64,000 nucleotides of DNA from Polydactylus sextarius (GCA_016801845.1 CM028927.1:9698001-9762000); one strand, 5' to 3'; positions 1 through 11,357 are shown, numbered from the stretch's first letter. The notes: generated by a model from the sequence alone, not told the origin. Program-made: numbers and translations.

Positions 1-429
1 AAAACATGCTACTACTACTCTTCTTATTCAAGTCATGTTGCAGTCACCTGGGCTCAATCGTTTCTGGGATGGGTTGGTGGACGTTTGGATCCTTTATCCA
101 ATCGTAGTAGTGTTTGCGACTTTGGAGAAGTAGGCTGGATTCATCAGCCAAATTTGAAGGAGACTTTGAAATGGGACAGCCTAGTCGCAAACTTGTGAGT
201 AATGTGTGTGACAAATTCAGCCCCCTAAGGATGCAGCTGGTGCAATAGTTTGATATTCTGGGAAATATGGTTACTCAAGTTCTCTTTAGCTCCTGTTAAC
301 ATCAATAACTGTCTAGCTTAACACAGAGTCTGTAAATGGAGGGGAACAGCTAGCATGGCTCTGTCCAAAGGCAACAAATCCACCTACAAGCATCTTAAAA
401 GCTCATTAAGTAACACCTTATATGTTGTG

Positions 430-451
430 TTTTTTTTTTTTTTTTTTTTTT
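430..451 (+). repeat. Poly-T run
   Basis: This is an uninterrupted run of about 22 T residues. It could be the reverse of a poly(A) tail of an old retroposon, but no body of an element is recognisable beside it. Confidence 0.9.
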
Positions 452-1744
452 AAGAGATTATGTGACACTAGGTACTAGTCATGGGCAATAAATAGTCCCA
501 CAACTAGTGGTATCTCATTACAGATAATCTGCAACCCAAAGAACATGTTCACAAACTACTTCTTGACTGTTCAGAGTGAATGTGACGATGTGTTCAGAAA
601 GACTGTAACTGGGCAATTTACAATACGTACACTATTTATCATTGAGATCGGAGATAAAGTAAGATGAAAATCACAATATGTTTCAAAAGAGGATTGTGAG
701 GATTATACTTTCCATCCCTCAGTACTGTAGATTAAAAAAATAATGCCTACTGTAAACACATCCTGTTTCAATACAGGAAAACAATAACCTAAATACAAGA
801 TTTAGGTAAAGATTAGAGAGATTAAAACCAGTTATTAGAGTTATTAGGATACAGCACAATATTTAGAGCATATCTTAGGGCTTGATTTTGCGTGCTTCTT
901 GAACTGCATGCTTCTTGAGGTAGATCAAACCCAGCCCAGGGTTAATTCTCCACTGTCATGATGTTTGATGGATGATCATTATGTCCTATTGCATACTTGC
1001 TCAGCTATTTTGGGTCAAAAGTGATGCATGGGGATGAAGAGAGATGAGGTGATAACATTGAATGATCTGGAGATTAGGGTTACAGTTTCCATTCCTGTAG
1101 CAACACTGGCCTCATTTCACTGCGGGGCTTAGCGACAGTCACACTCTCCATCGCTCTGTCTCTCCATCACTCCAGTGGACACATTTTTAGGCACTTGTCT
1201 CATTACCTCCCCTTGTATTTTAATCAATATTGACATCAATCCTCTCCGCAAATGTCCACCGTGTCAGGTCATTTAATCTCATATTGAATTTTACACATGA
1301 AACGAGGCTGATCTTACAGCCGCCATGGAAACAATGACATGATTTTTGAAACTGATTAATGCAGGCGATGAAAAAAAAGTTCCCTTTGTGTGGGCTTTTT
1401 TTCACTTCTTTTGAAAACACGATGTCTCAGTGACTGACTCATTCAGAAACGTTATGAGCAATGTCATTTTTTGCTTTCTGTTCCTCTCTTTTACAACCTC
1501 ATCTACCGACAGAGCAACCCGGGCCTTTAAATTGAAAATTGAGCCGACTGGGTGACATCTAAGCACCAGGCAGCCTGAAACCTACTCTCTACGTAGCCAG
1601 GAGCCTGTTATACAAATTACCCGGGCTGACAAACAAACATAATGCACCGGTTGGCTACTGTCAGAGCACACTGGTGAAACACCAGGATATGTTGTTCTCT
1701 TCGCAAAATCACACTCAATCTCATTATCCATGCATATCTTCACA

Positions 1745-1784
1745 TTCCGCCATATGGAAGCTGTCACCACCTCAAGATGGCGGC
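1745..1784. promoter_or_regulatory. Inverted pair of YY1-like sites
   Basis: The sequence CAAGATGGCGGC at 1773-1784 matches the YY1 consensus. A second core, CCGCCAT in the opposite orientation, lies about 25 bp upstream at 1747-1753. In vertebrates such sites are common just downstream of transcription starts. There is no gene known here, so the role is unknown. Confidence 0.35.
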
Positions 1785-1956
1785 TGCAGGCTGGGATTGA
1801 TATTGTTATGGCAACTGGCCATTGTTAAAGAGGTGTGATTACCAGGGTGATCAATGGCATAGATGAATGTACCCTCATCTTAACGTTGTGTTGTCATTAA
1901 ACCAATCGCTGTAAGCACCGTGTAGTTAATTTTACACACAATAGCTGGCAATTTCT

Positions 1957-1968
1957 GGGGGGGGGGGG
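1957..1968 (+). repeat. Poly-G run
   Basis: A run of 12 consecutive G residues sits in AT-rich surroundings. Such runs are prone to length variation and sequencing error. Confidence 0.9.
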
Positions 1969-2325
1969 CATTGAGTAGTGATTGGGTGTAGGAGCAAATT
2001 AGTACATTGTACACATCTATGCTGAAAACAATGGTTGAGTATGTGTGAAATGGAGTAAGAGATGAAAATACAGATTAGGATTAAAGACAATGTGTGTGTG
2101 TGAATAAGAGTCAAAGTCAGAAAGTGAAAAGTAATTCTGAATGTGTTCATAGATGAAAGAGACCATACAAAAGTTAGTGACTGCAGCTTGAAAAGGAGAA
2201 ATTGAGCATTAATTAGCGGCATTGTGCTCGCAGTCATCTACAAGAATGGCTCAGCATGACGCATCCAAAGATGGACAGAGAGAGGAAGTAAAAATATCTG
2301 CTCGTGAGGAAAAGAGAGGCCAAAA

Positions 2326-2351
2326 TGTGTGTGTGTGTGTGTGTGTGTGTG
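2326..2351 (+). repeat. (TG)n microsatellite
   Basis: About 13 uninterrupted TG units. Confidence 0.95.
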
Positions 2352-4416
2352 ATGCGGTTCAGTTGAGCGGGTGCCCCAGGCCAATCCAGTGCCATGTCAG
2401 TGTTTATCTATTTCAGCTAAGCGCTCGTTCGTTGAGAGGGACGCACTCGTGTAAAGTGGCTGCTGGGTAATCGTGTGAATGGAAATCAGTCAATGGGCAA
2501 AGCAGGGAAGGCCCCAGTGCATGTTGGGAAGCAGCTCTGGGTGCCGGGATGGGGAGGAGATTGCGTAATGTGGCCATGTGCTTAAAGGGGGCAGGATAAA
2601 CAAACAAGGATCAATGTCATCATCATCATCCTTATCAGATCAGTAATGAGAGCCCTGCGGGTACTGATGGGACTGGTGGTGGGGTCAGTAAAGGGCAATA
2701 CCACCATTAAATAATTTTTTTTCTTGTATGTTTTTTTTTATCTTATAAAAACCACAAACTTAAACAGAACAAGAGTTTGCAGTGCTTGCAATACATCACT
2801 AACAGTAAAATCTACACAAAAAACAGGAAGCCTCAAAGTGCCACTGGGTTTACCGCCACTGTATTGTCTGTATCTGTATCTGTGGCTTTGGAGAAAGTTT
2901 CCAAAGTTCCAAAGCAAAAACAACCCAATGATGTCACAGTGTGAATCCCCAAAACTTTTGTGAAGTGGGATGATATATCGCTGTAAAAACCCTTTATGGG
3001 ATTTATTTTGGTTTTAAGTGTGAATCTAAAGCGATAAAAGTGATGAATTTTCAACATCGCCAATTGAATTTTATTGTTAACAACATGCCAAAAAAACTGC
3101 ACAAATGAATGTCTGATTATATTAATGTCTATTTCAAAAATACTGAAGGGCTGAAGTTCAAAACTTTGTTGGTAAAGTGAGTAAAAGTCAAAGTGGAAAA
3201 ATTTGTAGACATGAAAAGACCTAAATGACAAGCACAGAATGGGCTGTATCCATATTTAAATGTGACGTAATTCAAATGACACCGGTGAACTTTCGTAACA
3301 CTGCCGTACAGACAACAATGCGGCACCACAGATCGATTTCCAAACTGGCTCATGCTACAAAGACGTCTGTGTTTGAACCTGATGCTGAGTTCACCCACAG
3401 CTGTTTTCTGCCACCTGCGCAGCACAGCCACAGCACTATGGGGGCGAACCCACTGCTATATAGCAGACATTATTACACTGTGACAGTGACTGTATTAAAT
3501 TTGGAAGCTGAGGCCAGACTGATGATCGCCTCCAGTTCAGTTCAAACCACACTTAAAAGCCACACTTTGACTCTATTCACTCGCGTGTAGCTTTGTTGAC
3601 TTTCAGCTCACCACTCTGTCACCGCACGTATCCTCTCACGGTAAAAATAGAGAGGGAGCTTCTAAATAAGCCACGACTGTATTGTCATAGGGACTCGGCG
3701 CCCAAGGACGAATAAATATATTCTGTGTGTTTAGGTTTATATATAGTTCGGTGTGCCCTGTTTGTCATGATGCATGACAGACGAGTACATCTCCCAGAAA
3801 TTAAGACTTGAAAAACATGCAAGTGCCTGTGTAGACACACATGGCACAGAGGAGGCAAAAAAGAGATAAAGAGATGCACACATGCACACACTGACACAGG
3901 AATAATTAATCAATATTGTTTCCATTAGCAAACTGGAGAAGGAAGACACTTCACTATAATTAGGGAGCACTGCAGAGCTGCTAGCTCATCAGCAAATCAA
4001 GACGAACACACACATTTTCCTCTCTCGCTGATTCGGGTACAGATTTTTTACATGACCCTTCTCAACTAAAAGATGTTTAATGACCATAGATGACTCAGGA
4101 ATAATCTTTATAATGGTTATATCATCAAAAGCTAAATCAATAATGAAAAAGAAAGCAGTGAGATTTCAGAGGGAGGAGGGGTTGAGCAGGAGGATTCACT
4201 GACAGTTTACATAAGGCCTCCTGCCTCAGTGGTGTCACACCACTGACGTCAAAACACGAGAGAGAGAGAGAGTGTGAGGTGACGGAAGCAGATGAGAAGG
4301 GAGCGTTGGGAGAGACATTAGAAAACAATGGCTCTCATGTGGGTGGAAATCAGACTTTAATGATTATAACCCAGAGTGCATTTAGAGATGCGGCTATTTC
4401 CACTGGAATTACAGAG

Positions 4417-4448
4417 CTGCTGCTGTAGCTGCTGCTGCTGCTGCTGCA
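4417..4448 (+). repeat. ube2ql1: Interrupted CTG/CAG trinucleotide repeat
   Basis: Three CTG units, one TAG interruption, then about seven CTG units lie within the presumed ube2ql1 intron (CAG on the gene's sense strand). The length is modest. Confidence 0.9.
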
Positions 4449-4664
4449 GTGCACTGAGAATGTGAAAAACAGATTTGACAGGATTACATAATCCAGTCAG
4501 TCTAAGTCACAGAGGACTGCTGGTAGAGAGGGCTACCTGCTGTCTCTATTTATCCATCTGTCTCTCTTTCTATCCATCGCTTTGCACGTGTTGAATACTT
4601 GTGTTATTCCTCCTTCAGAGTAATCTGATAGCCGTGTGGCTATTGTGACACTGCATTACAACCT

Positions 4665-4676
4665 GCACTAGGGGGA
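4665..4676 (+). promoter_or_regulatory. CTCF-like core
   Basis: The core GCACTAGGGGGA resembles the central part of the CTCF motif (CCASYAGRKGGC) with two mismatches at the edges. It lies about 750 bp inside the presumed intron. One short match is weak evidence. Confidence 0.2.
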
Positions 4677-5236
4677 CTCTTCCATCGCAAGGCAGCGAGT
4701 CTTTGTTGTCAAAAGGAAGCTGATTTATGTTGGTGATAAAAAAGGAAAGCCAAACCAGAACTGCAGCGAATCAAGGAGATACCGAGCATTTCACTGCATG
4801 AAATGGCCGTCTTAAAGTCACATAAAGATTAATAATATTCACAATCATGGGTTTGTTCATAGAAGAGAAGTGGAGGAGGAGGAAGAGAAGGAGGAGGAGG
4901 GGGAGACTGGAAGCCTGGGCACCTACTGCTCACACAGTGATAGAGGATGCTATAAATAGGCAACAGATACAGGATCTCCATCAATTTTACTGGATTGTTT
5001 TGTCCTGTATGATATTTTTTTTTTGACAAAATAAAAAAGGAAAACAATATTCCTATTCGGGTGTACCTGTTGTATCACTCCACTTGTGTCCAAAATTGAC
5101 ACCTAATTCAAAGACATGATAACTGCAAGTGTAACCTATAAAAACAAGTGAAATGTCCAAAAACATGTTTCCACTGAAATGACTTAAACCGTCATATCAG
5201 ATAAAAGACATGGTATGGTGAACATATGTTATGTGT

Positions 5237-5276
5237 GCGTAAAAGCAGTTTTACGCGTTAATTACGCATGACGCAC
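5237..5276. promoter_or_regulatory. ube2ql1: Cluster of GCGTAA/TTACGC motifs with small hairpin
   Basis: GCGTAAAA (5237-5244) and TTTTACGC (5249-5256) form a perfect 8-bp inverted repeat with a GCAG loop. The near-palindrome GCGTTAATTACGC (5255-5267) overlaps its end, and ACGCAC follows. The block starts about 140 bp inside the presumed ube2ql1 intron. GTAAAA/TTTTAC and TTAATTA cores suit homeodomain proteins, which is inference only. Confidence 0.35.
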
Positions 5277-5417
5277 AAAGGCTTAATGAAATTGTTCATA
5301 TCCAGAGCGTGTCATGGCTGAAGATAAATGCATCACACATGATTAACATGACGTATGGTTGGTGATATTCCAAGCAAGGACCCTCAGCCCCCACCAGCCC
5401 TCTTTCCCTCCCCTCAC

Positions 5418-6149
5418 CTGTCCTTTTACGAGGCTGGCTGCAAACTGCCTCATGACGGCCTCCACCGTGTAGGCGCTGGACCATCCGCGGGGGGTCAACA
5501 GCTCCATGCATATGGCCCCGCCATCCAGCACGTAGCCGTTCTCCAACCTGGGCGTCAGGACGCGCATGAACGGCGGCGAGAAGGGGAAATTGTCGGGAAA
5601 GGTGACATTGAGCAGTATGAACTCGGTGCAGGTCTCCTTCATGTCCTGCCACAGCGCCGAGTCCTTGTCCACCTGGTGCAGCTTGACGTTCCAGTCATAC
5701 AGGTTGTCCTCCACCAGCTCCACCGTGATGAAGTTGTCCCCTAACCTCCTGATCTCCTGTAGCTCCTTCATCAGCCGCCGCGTCCGGACCTGGGTGCAGT
5801 GTTGCCGATGAGGCGCCAGCGGTGCTATCGAGGAGGCACTGGTCGCTTTACTCCCTCCTCCACCACCAACACCACCACCACCTCCTCCTCCTGTCTGCTG
5901 CTTCTCCTTCGCATCCTTGCCCTGCTTATCCTTGCCGCTCGGCTTGTCCTTGCCGTGCTGGTCCAGCTTCCTCGCTTTAATCTCCGGGGTGCTCAGGATG
6001 TTGGTTTCGTTGGCGGTCTGACAGTGTTTGTTGGCGTTGTTTTTCTGGTTCCCTTTGGTCCCCTTTAACGAGCCTTGATGGTGCTTTGGGTCCTCGGTGT
6101 CTCGGTCGTGCAGACGGATCAGACCGATCTTCCGCAGTAGGGTGGCCAT
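5418..6149 (-). CDS. ube2ql1: Ubiquitin-conjugating enzyme E2 Q-like 1, first coding exon (partial gene)
   Basis: The exon encodes 244 residues. The start at 6149 is the first ATG (A at -3, G at +4), with an in-frame TAA about 95 bp upstream. Residues 1-126 are basic and low-complexity (HGKDKPSGKDKQGKDAKEK, then a tract of 12 glycines broken by one valine at about 87-99). Residues 127-244 match the human 161-residue UBE2QL1 from its own Met1: the WNVKLHQVDKDS segment, FPDNFPFSPPFMRVL, and GGAICMELLTPRGW with the predicted thioester cysteine at C214 (human C88). E2 enzymes carry ubiquitin on this cysteine and pass it to substrates with an E3. The exon ends after KGQ at a GTGAGG donor in phase 0, exactly where the human protein continues with its last about 43 residues. 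That last exon was not found here. Expected full length is about 287 aa. Identification is firm; use of the long N-terminus is predicted. Confidence 0.95.
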
Positions 6150-6812
6150 AATTTTCTTTATAGATCTATGTTTCTCCACCGATCCCCCCGCACAGGGGCG
6201 AGATTCACCCTTTAAAGTCGGTTCCCCGTTCACGCAGAACGACCTTTATTGATGATGATTATTAACCTTGCTGTACCGCAATTCCCCCTCCGTTCACTGC
6301 AGCCTCAGGATGAACACAACCGGGGAGCCTGAGCTGTTTTCTCCTCAGTGCATCATCTCGACACGGCTCGACTAAAAAAAGGGAAAATAAAAATAAAAGA
6401 ATATCAAAAAACAGCAAATAACCGTGAGGTTAGATTAATCAATCGCTAACAACATGTACAAAATTTAATTGAATTAAAGATCATAACAGATTAATGGAAT
6501 TCGGTCATTTTTCCCGCAAGTGGACCGACATCATTATGACTATGACTGCAGTTGTTTTATGATAGGACGGTGCATTACGCAGAAGCACTGAGATGATCTT
6601 CTTATATAATTTAAACAAAAAGCTGTATTGTAGCCTTTTATAATATAAAACTGAAAAATACATAGAAATAATAATAATAAAAAAAATATATGGATGTGAG
6701 TTAACCATACAAGCTAGAGGACACGGGTATTGTATGAGAATTACAGAACACAGTGTTATCACAGAGAATAAAATATCTGATGAAGGTGTAAGATCACTGT
6801 ATGTTCAGAACA

Positions 6813-6848
6813 CATATGATGTTCAAATCATATGAGTCCAATCATATG
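6813..6848. promoter_or_regulatory. ube2ql1: Three clustered CATATG E-boxes
   Basis: Palindromic CATATG occurs at 6813-6818, 6829-6834 and 6843-6848, spaced 16 and 14 bp apart. CANNTG hexamers bind bHLH dimers; CATATG is accepted by neurogenic factors of the NEUROG/ATOH/OLIG type. The cluster lies about 665 bp upstream of the ube2ql1 start codon. Regulation of ube2ql1 is inference. Confidence 0.4.
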
Positions 6849-7376
6849 ATCTTATCATACGGACGGTTTTTCACTTTGCGTATCTTCTGCTGCTCAAACA
6901 GATCCAGTATCAGTCAGCAACCTGACAGCAGCTCGTTCTTACCGTAGACGACTGAAACCCGGAGTGTGTCCGTATTATGTCCCGCCGATCCCGCTGTGTG
7001 TAGAAAAATAAAAAGTACAAATGGCTCCACCATCCAGTTAAAGCTGCCGTCGGTGTGAGAGCTGCAGTGTGGAGGAGCAGAAGAGTCTCTGGTCGTGTGT
7101 GTATGTATATGTATGTGTGTGTGTGTGTTGTGCAGCTGCGGCAGCTCCAGCGTTTATGCAGCCCAGGATGAACCAGCCTCCGGTTATAGCTCTCTGCTGG
7201 TCTGTTCACACAGGCCAGGGGCTGCAACCTTCAAAATAAAAGCCTCGAGTTTAAGAGCAGGTTTAATGAAAACCATAAAATCTGAAATGAAAATACAGAC
7301 ACATTTCCACATAATATTGTGGAAATAGACAATAAATAAAAATAATATATTATCTATCTGTCTACCTGCCTGCCTG

Positions 7377-7534
<158 letters not shown>

Positions 7535-8382
7535 AGCTGTTGTGGCTGCACATACTTCGATTTGAGGATCAAATCCTTGCTTGGCCTCTGTGAGGTCACT
7601 TGTGTTGATATAACATGACTTTTATTTTGAAGGCCAGTAGCTCATTTCCTTTCCCTGTTTTCCCTGAGCAGCTTGACGTTCCTGTGCTTACCTGAGAGAA
7701 CAGAGACTTGGCAGGTTAGAGATGCCAGGGGGGATTACTCTTAATGTTGTTAAGGTTCACCAGTTCAAAAATATTCAAACATCAGGATGAACTACAATCC
7801 CCAGTCCCTTATGTTGGTATGTTGGAATTGGCCTACAACTGTAAAGACTTGTGCTAATATAACAATACTAAATGGAAAGACAAGTGTATGAGAATGGTAT
7901 TGTTGTAGAGCATATTCAGAAATTGTCAACAGAAACTTCAGTGAAATATAAATGTATTAGGTTATATTAAATGATGCAAATAACAAGCACGGCGTCAGAA
8001 CAAAATGCATACAGTGCCTTTGCTCAGGATTCATAGTCTGCTGGGTGATTGAAATACACAACATTTAAATACACTACACACATTAACATACATAGTGATA
8101 ACACAACATAGCTGTAGACAATCAGCATCTGCTAAACAACATTGCATCTTTATTGTTTCACAACAGACTGCAACGATTGGGACATATTTCCGGCTGACAA
8201 ATAAATGTTTACAGTGTAATCTAAATAAACATTCGGTGTAGTAGTTGTCCTGTGTTATGTCACCGTTACTCTGCAAAACAGAATCAGTTTATCTTCTGGT
8301 TTCGACAAAGAAGCCTCGACACTTTGAGGCACCACGACACTTTGACGCTGTAAGGACCAGAACACGGCGGTACGTCGCGGCG

Positions 8383-8396
8383 GTTGCCTCGGCAAC
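8383..8396. promoter_or_regulatory. med10: Perfect RFX X-box at the med10 promoter
   Basis: The sequence GTTGCCTCGGCAAC is a perfect inverted repeat of GTTGCC around a 2-bp spacer, matching the RFX-family X-box (GTNRCC-N0-3-RGYAAC). It lies 167 bp upstream of the med10 start codon within a CpG-rich block and is the best-matched site in the spacer. RFX binding is predicted, not shown. Confidence 0.6.
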
Positions 8397-8562
8397 GACA
8401 CAGCACCCACAGCGGTTGGCTGTTGTGTTGCCGTAAAGTTGGTCGGCGTTGTGGCTGTCGTAGTGTCGGTGGCTAACAGTCAACAGCGAGTATTTGAGCA
8501 GTGGATTCTCTAAAAACGACTAATTTCTACCGTCCCTAGAGTTTAGATAACAGTAAGTTAAC

Positions 8563-9910
8563 ATGGCTGAGAAATTTGACAACCTGGAGGAGCATCTGGA
8601 GAAATTTATCGAGAATATTCGACAGCTGGGAATCATCGTCAGCGACTTCCAGCCGAGCAGCCAGGCAGTTCTCAACCAGAAGCTGTGAGTCATGTTCTTA
8701 CTGAGCTCGTTTAAACGACACAAATATCTTAATTAACATCGTCTTTACCCCTTTGCTTCAGAAATTTCATGATATCCGGTCTGCAGGACATCGAGAAGTG
8801 CCGTCAACAGCTTCATGAGATCAACGTGCCCCTGGAGGTCTTCGAGTGAGTCATTCTGTTATGTTGTTGTGTCTGTCCAGCTACATGTATACTCGTATTT
8901 TAATTACACTAATGTTTTTCTCTCTGTCTGCCATGTTAGCTACAAACCTATATTGTTCCCTTAAGTATACATTCAGCTCTGTGATAAAGCCGTACCAAAC
9001 CCCTGTCAAAAATTGCTTAATTTTACTTTCAGTTTCTTATCGTCAAATCTGATAATGTTGCATCCCTGCATATTAATGTTATTTGTAATTGTTGATGTTC
9101 ACTTTAAAATTCGACATGCACATATTACCATAAATAACATCTCTAGCTGTCAAATTTACTTTATGTGTTCCCACTCTTTGATATACTTGGTGGAGGAATA
9201 CAGAAATAATATAAGATAAACGAATAGAAGTCATTTACAGGAATCCTGGTGTTCCTTTTACTAAAAGTGTGGACAGTTAAGCACAATGATAATAATTGAT
9301 AATTGAGTTTATAATATATTTTTTATGTGCTTCATAGCTTCATCTGGTGTCATTCCTTAAAATTTCAGATACATTGACCAAGGTCGAAACCCTCAGCTCT
9401 ACACCAAGGAGTGTCTGGAGAGAGCCTTGGCGAGGAACGAGCAGGTCAAAGGGAAGATCGACACGATGACGGTAAGAGATAATTCCAGGGTCTTACATCC
9501 CCTGCCAAGGACGCTACGTGAATATTCAGTCTTTTAAAAACTCACATTAAATGCTCAGAGGTTGTTTGGATTAAAAAAAGATAAAGAATTCCTTTTCAAG
9601 GATCATATTCTTTATTTAAAGAACCTCGTGTTGAAGTTGCCCCTCTTTGTGAAAGTGGCCCCGTTAATTTCTGATCAATAAATTGCCCCGAGACACAATT
9701 AGTTTAGTAGAAGATCTGAATATTTACATCTCTTTATAATTTGGTATTTCCGTTTAGCACCAGGGCAGGTTTTTTTTTCTAGGCTTCACTGATCAGACAT
9801 TTTTCTTATTACAGAAATTCAAGAGTCTTTTAATCTCAGAGCTCAGCAAAGTTTTTCCAGAGGAAATGTCTAAGTATAAGGCCATACATGGAGAGGATGC
9901 CCCCTCCTAG
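8563..9910 (+). CDS. med10: Mediator of RNA polymerase II transcription subunit 10
   Basis: Four coding exons join to a 134-residue protein: 8563-8684, 8762-8845, 9369-9471 and 9815-9910. All introns are GT-AG (GTGAGT, GTGAGT and GTAAGA donors; CAG acceptors), with phases 2, 2 and 0 and lengths 77, 523 and 343 bp. The start has A at -3 and G at +4 and an in-frame TAA 9 nt upstream. The product matches human MED10 (135 aa) nearly end to end: MAEKFDNLEEHLEKF at the N-terminus, NIRQLGIIVSDFQPSSQ in exon 1, YIDQGRNPQLYTKECLERAL in exon 3 and KFKSLLISELSKVFPE in exon 4. MED10 (yeast Nut2) is a mostly helical subunit of the Mediator middle module, which links transcription factors to RNA polymerase II in the nucleus. 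No frameshift or missing residue is seen. It is divergent from ube2ql1. Confidence 0.98.
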
Positions 9911-10790
9911 TGACTCCTGGTCAATGATTCTCCAGCCTTCGACCTGTGACCCTCGAAATGAGAGCTTGGATGGAATTTTAACTGAGCAAGATCCTCTGTG
10001 GATGCCAGCAGAATAACGAAAAACCCAGTTATTATTTTTCATTGATGACGAGGCGCTGTTGCTGACCAGTATACTGAGGAAGAATGTTTTCTTTCTGCTC
10101 AGCACCCTGACTCAGCCAGTCCTTTTTCTTTTTTTAATTTCTAAATTTCATTTAAAGTACTACAAATCAACAATAAGTGAACGGGAGGAGAAAGAAAAGA
10201 AACAAATAGTTTTCATGTCTGAGTTGTTCTGTTGCCAGGAGACACATTAGTTTTTAATGTCTCTGTTGATGCATGGACATTGAACGAGCAGCAGATTATT
10301 TTTGCACCTCCCGACTGTACAGACAAAAAAATGTTTAGAGCTGCACGGCGCCTGTCTGACTCTGCATCAATGAGTTTACTCCACCAGTTGTACATACTGT
10401 GTATTTATACTCTAGCGATCTACCTTTTTGTAATGCTTCTAAATCATTGTGCAAGATGCATTTGTACCAGTTCACAGTTCATAACATTTTGTATGAAGCT
10501 CAGGTTTCTAATGGTCATGACAATGTTATTTAATGGTACAACAGTGCCTGATCACATGACATGGTCAGAAATGAGTCCACCCTTTATTTGTAACTTGTTT
10601 GTATAATGATATTTGTTAATAAATGATGCCATTGTGTTTTGTCTTTTGTTACAATGGAAACTAATATTTTTTGGTAGAAGTGTTTCATGTTCTTCAAATT
10701 ATGGAACCTATTTGTATAAAATAGTCAAACACTTGATACAGTTTGATCTGGTATGTGCTGGCTACAATAAAAATCATTTCACCAGAAGGA
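9911..10790 (+). other. med10: med10 3'UTR with poly(A) signals
   Basis: The sequence after the med10 stop codon is AT-rich. A canonical AATAAA lies at 10618-10623, followed within 10-30 bp by a T/GT-rich stretch, which is the most likely cleavage region (near 10640). A second AATAAA at 10766-10771 could give a longer form. Open frames in this stretch have no family resemblance and are taken as UTR. Confidence 0.75.
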
Positions 10791-11219
10791 AATTATAGAT
10801 ACACACTGAAATGCTGATACCAAAAATGTTATAACTATAATTAGATGGCCTTATGTAGTGATAAAGAAAAATGTTCTCTTTGGCAATATGAAACATAATT
10901 CTAATATTTCATTATTTCAGTGTCTTTAAAATGCAGGTACACCTGCAGTGTTTTATACAGTTGCCCCATTAAATTATTTTCAGAGATGAATGGACTAAAA
11001 TAGTTTACATCTGCTGAAAATAATTGTCGTCATAGTTTATCACTTTCTGTTGTTCTGTAGTTATCAGCACTACAATTAATGGCAATTGATGCCTACAGAA
11101 TAAAGTCCTAAAGTTTAAGGTTTTTCACAGAGAGATAAGAATGAAGTATTTGAAATGTGGGTAAATGTGTTGGTGGACCACCCGCACACTTCACCTGCAC
11201 GTATGTCGTGAGGCGTCGG

Positions 11220-11357
11220 TGACGTATTTGAGGTCACTCAGCTCGTGTGTCGTCTGCGTGTCGTGTTGTATTGTAATTTCATCCTGCCTGCATGAGCGTG
11301 TTTCTTCCTGTCCATAAGATACAGCAGCATGTCCCAGAAACAGACAGAACTACGTCA
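11220..11357. promoter_or_regulatory. Two CRE-like cores in a CpG-richer block
   Basis: TGACGTA (11220-11226) and its inverse TACGTCA (11351-11357) lie 125 bp apart in a block unusually rich in CG dinucleotides for this desert. CREB/ATF-type factors bind such cores. The spacing is loose and each core is short, so this is a weak prediction. Confidence 0.25.

Larger units (their letters stand above)
1..5417 (-). other. ube2ql1: Presumed ube2ql1 intron, no exon seen
   Basis: This 5.4 kb lies directly 3' (minus strand) of the splice donor that ends the ube2ql1 exon. I searched by eye for the missing last coding exon, which in human encodes about 43 residues ending in a K-Y-G-W-V-containing tail, and did not find it. 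The stretch holds a T run (430-451), a G run (1957-1968), a TG repeat (2326-2351), an interrupted CTG repeat (4417-4448), a purine-rich GGA tract (about 4865-4910) and several unique-looking blocks. The intron assignment is inference from the donor and the family gene structure. Confidence 0.6.

Noticed and set aside
4417..4448. Pathogenic-type CAG expansion
   Set aside because: About ten units with an interruption is an ordinary length.
5355..6068. Plus-strand open frames opposite ube2ql1
   Set aside because: They are shadows of a GC-rich coding exon; the minus strand has the family match, start context and splice donor.
10232..10606. 124-codon open frame after med10
   Set aside because: It lies in the med10 3'UTR before the poly(A) signal and resembles no protein family.
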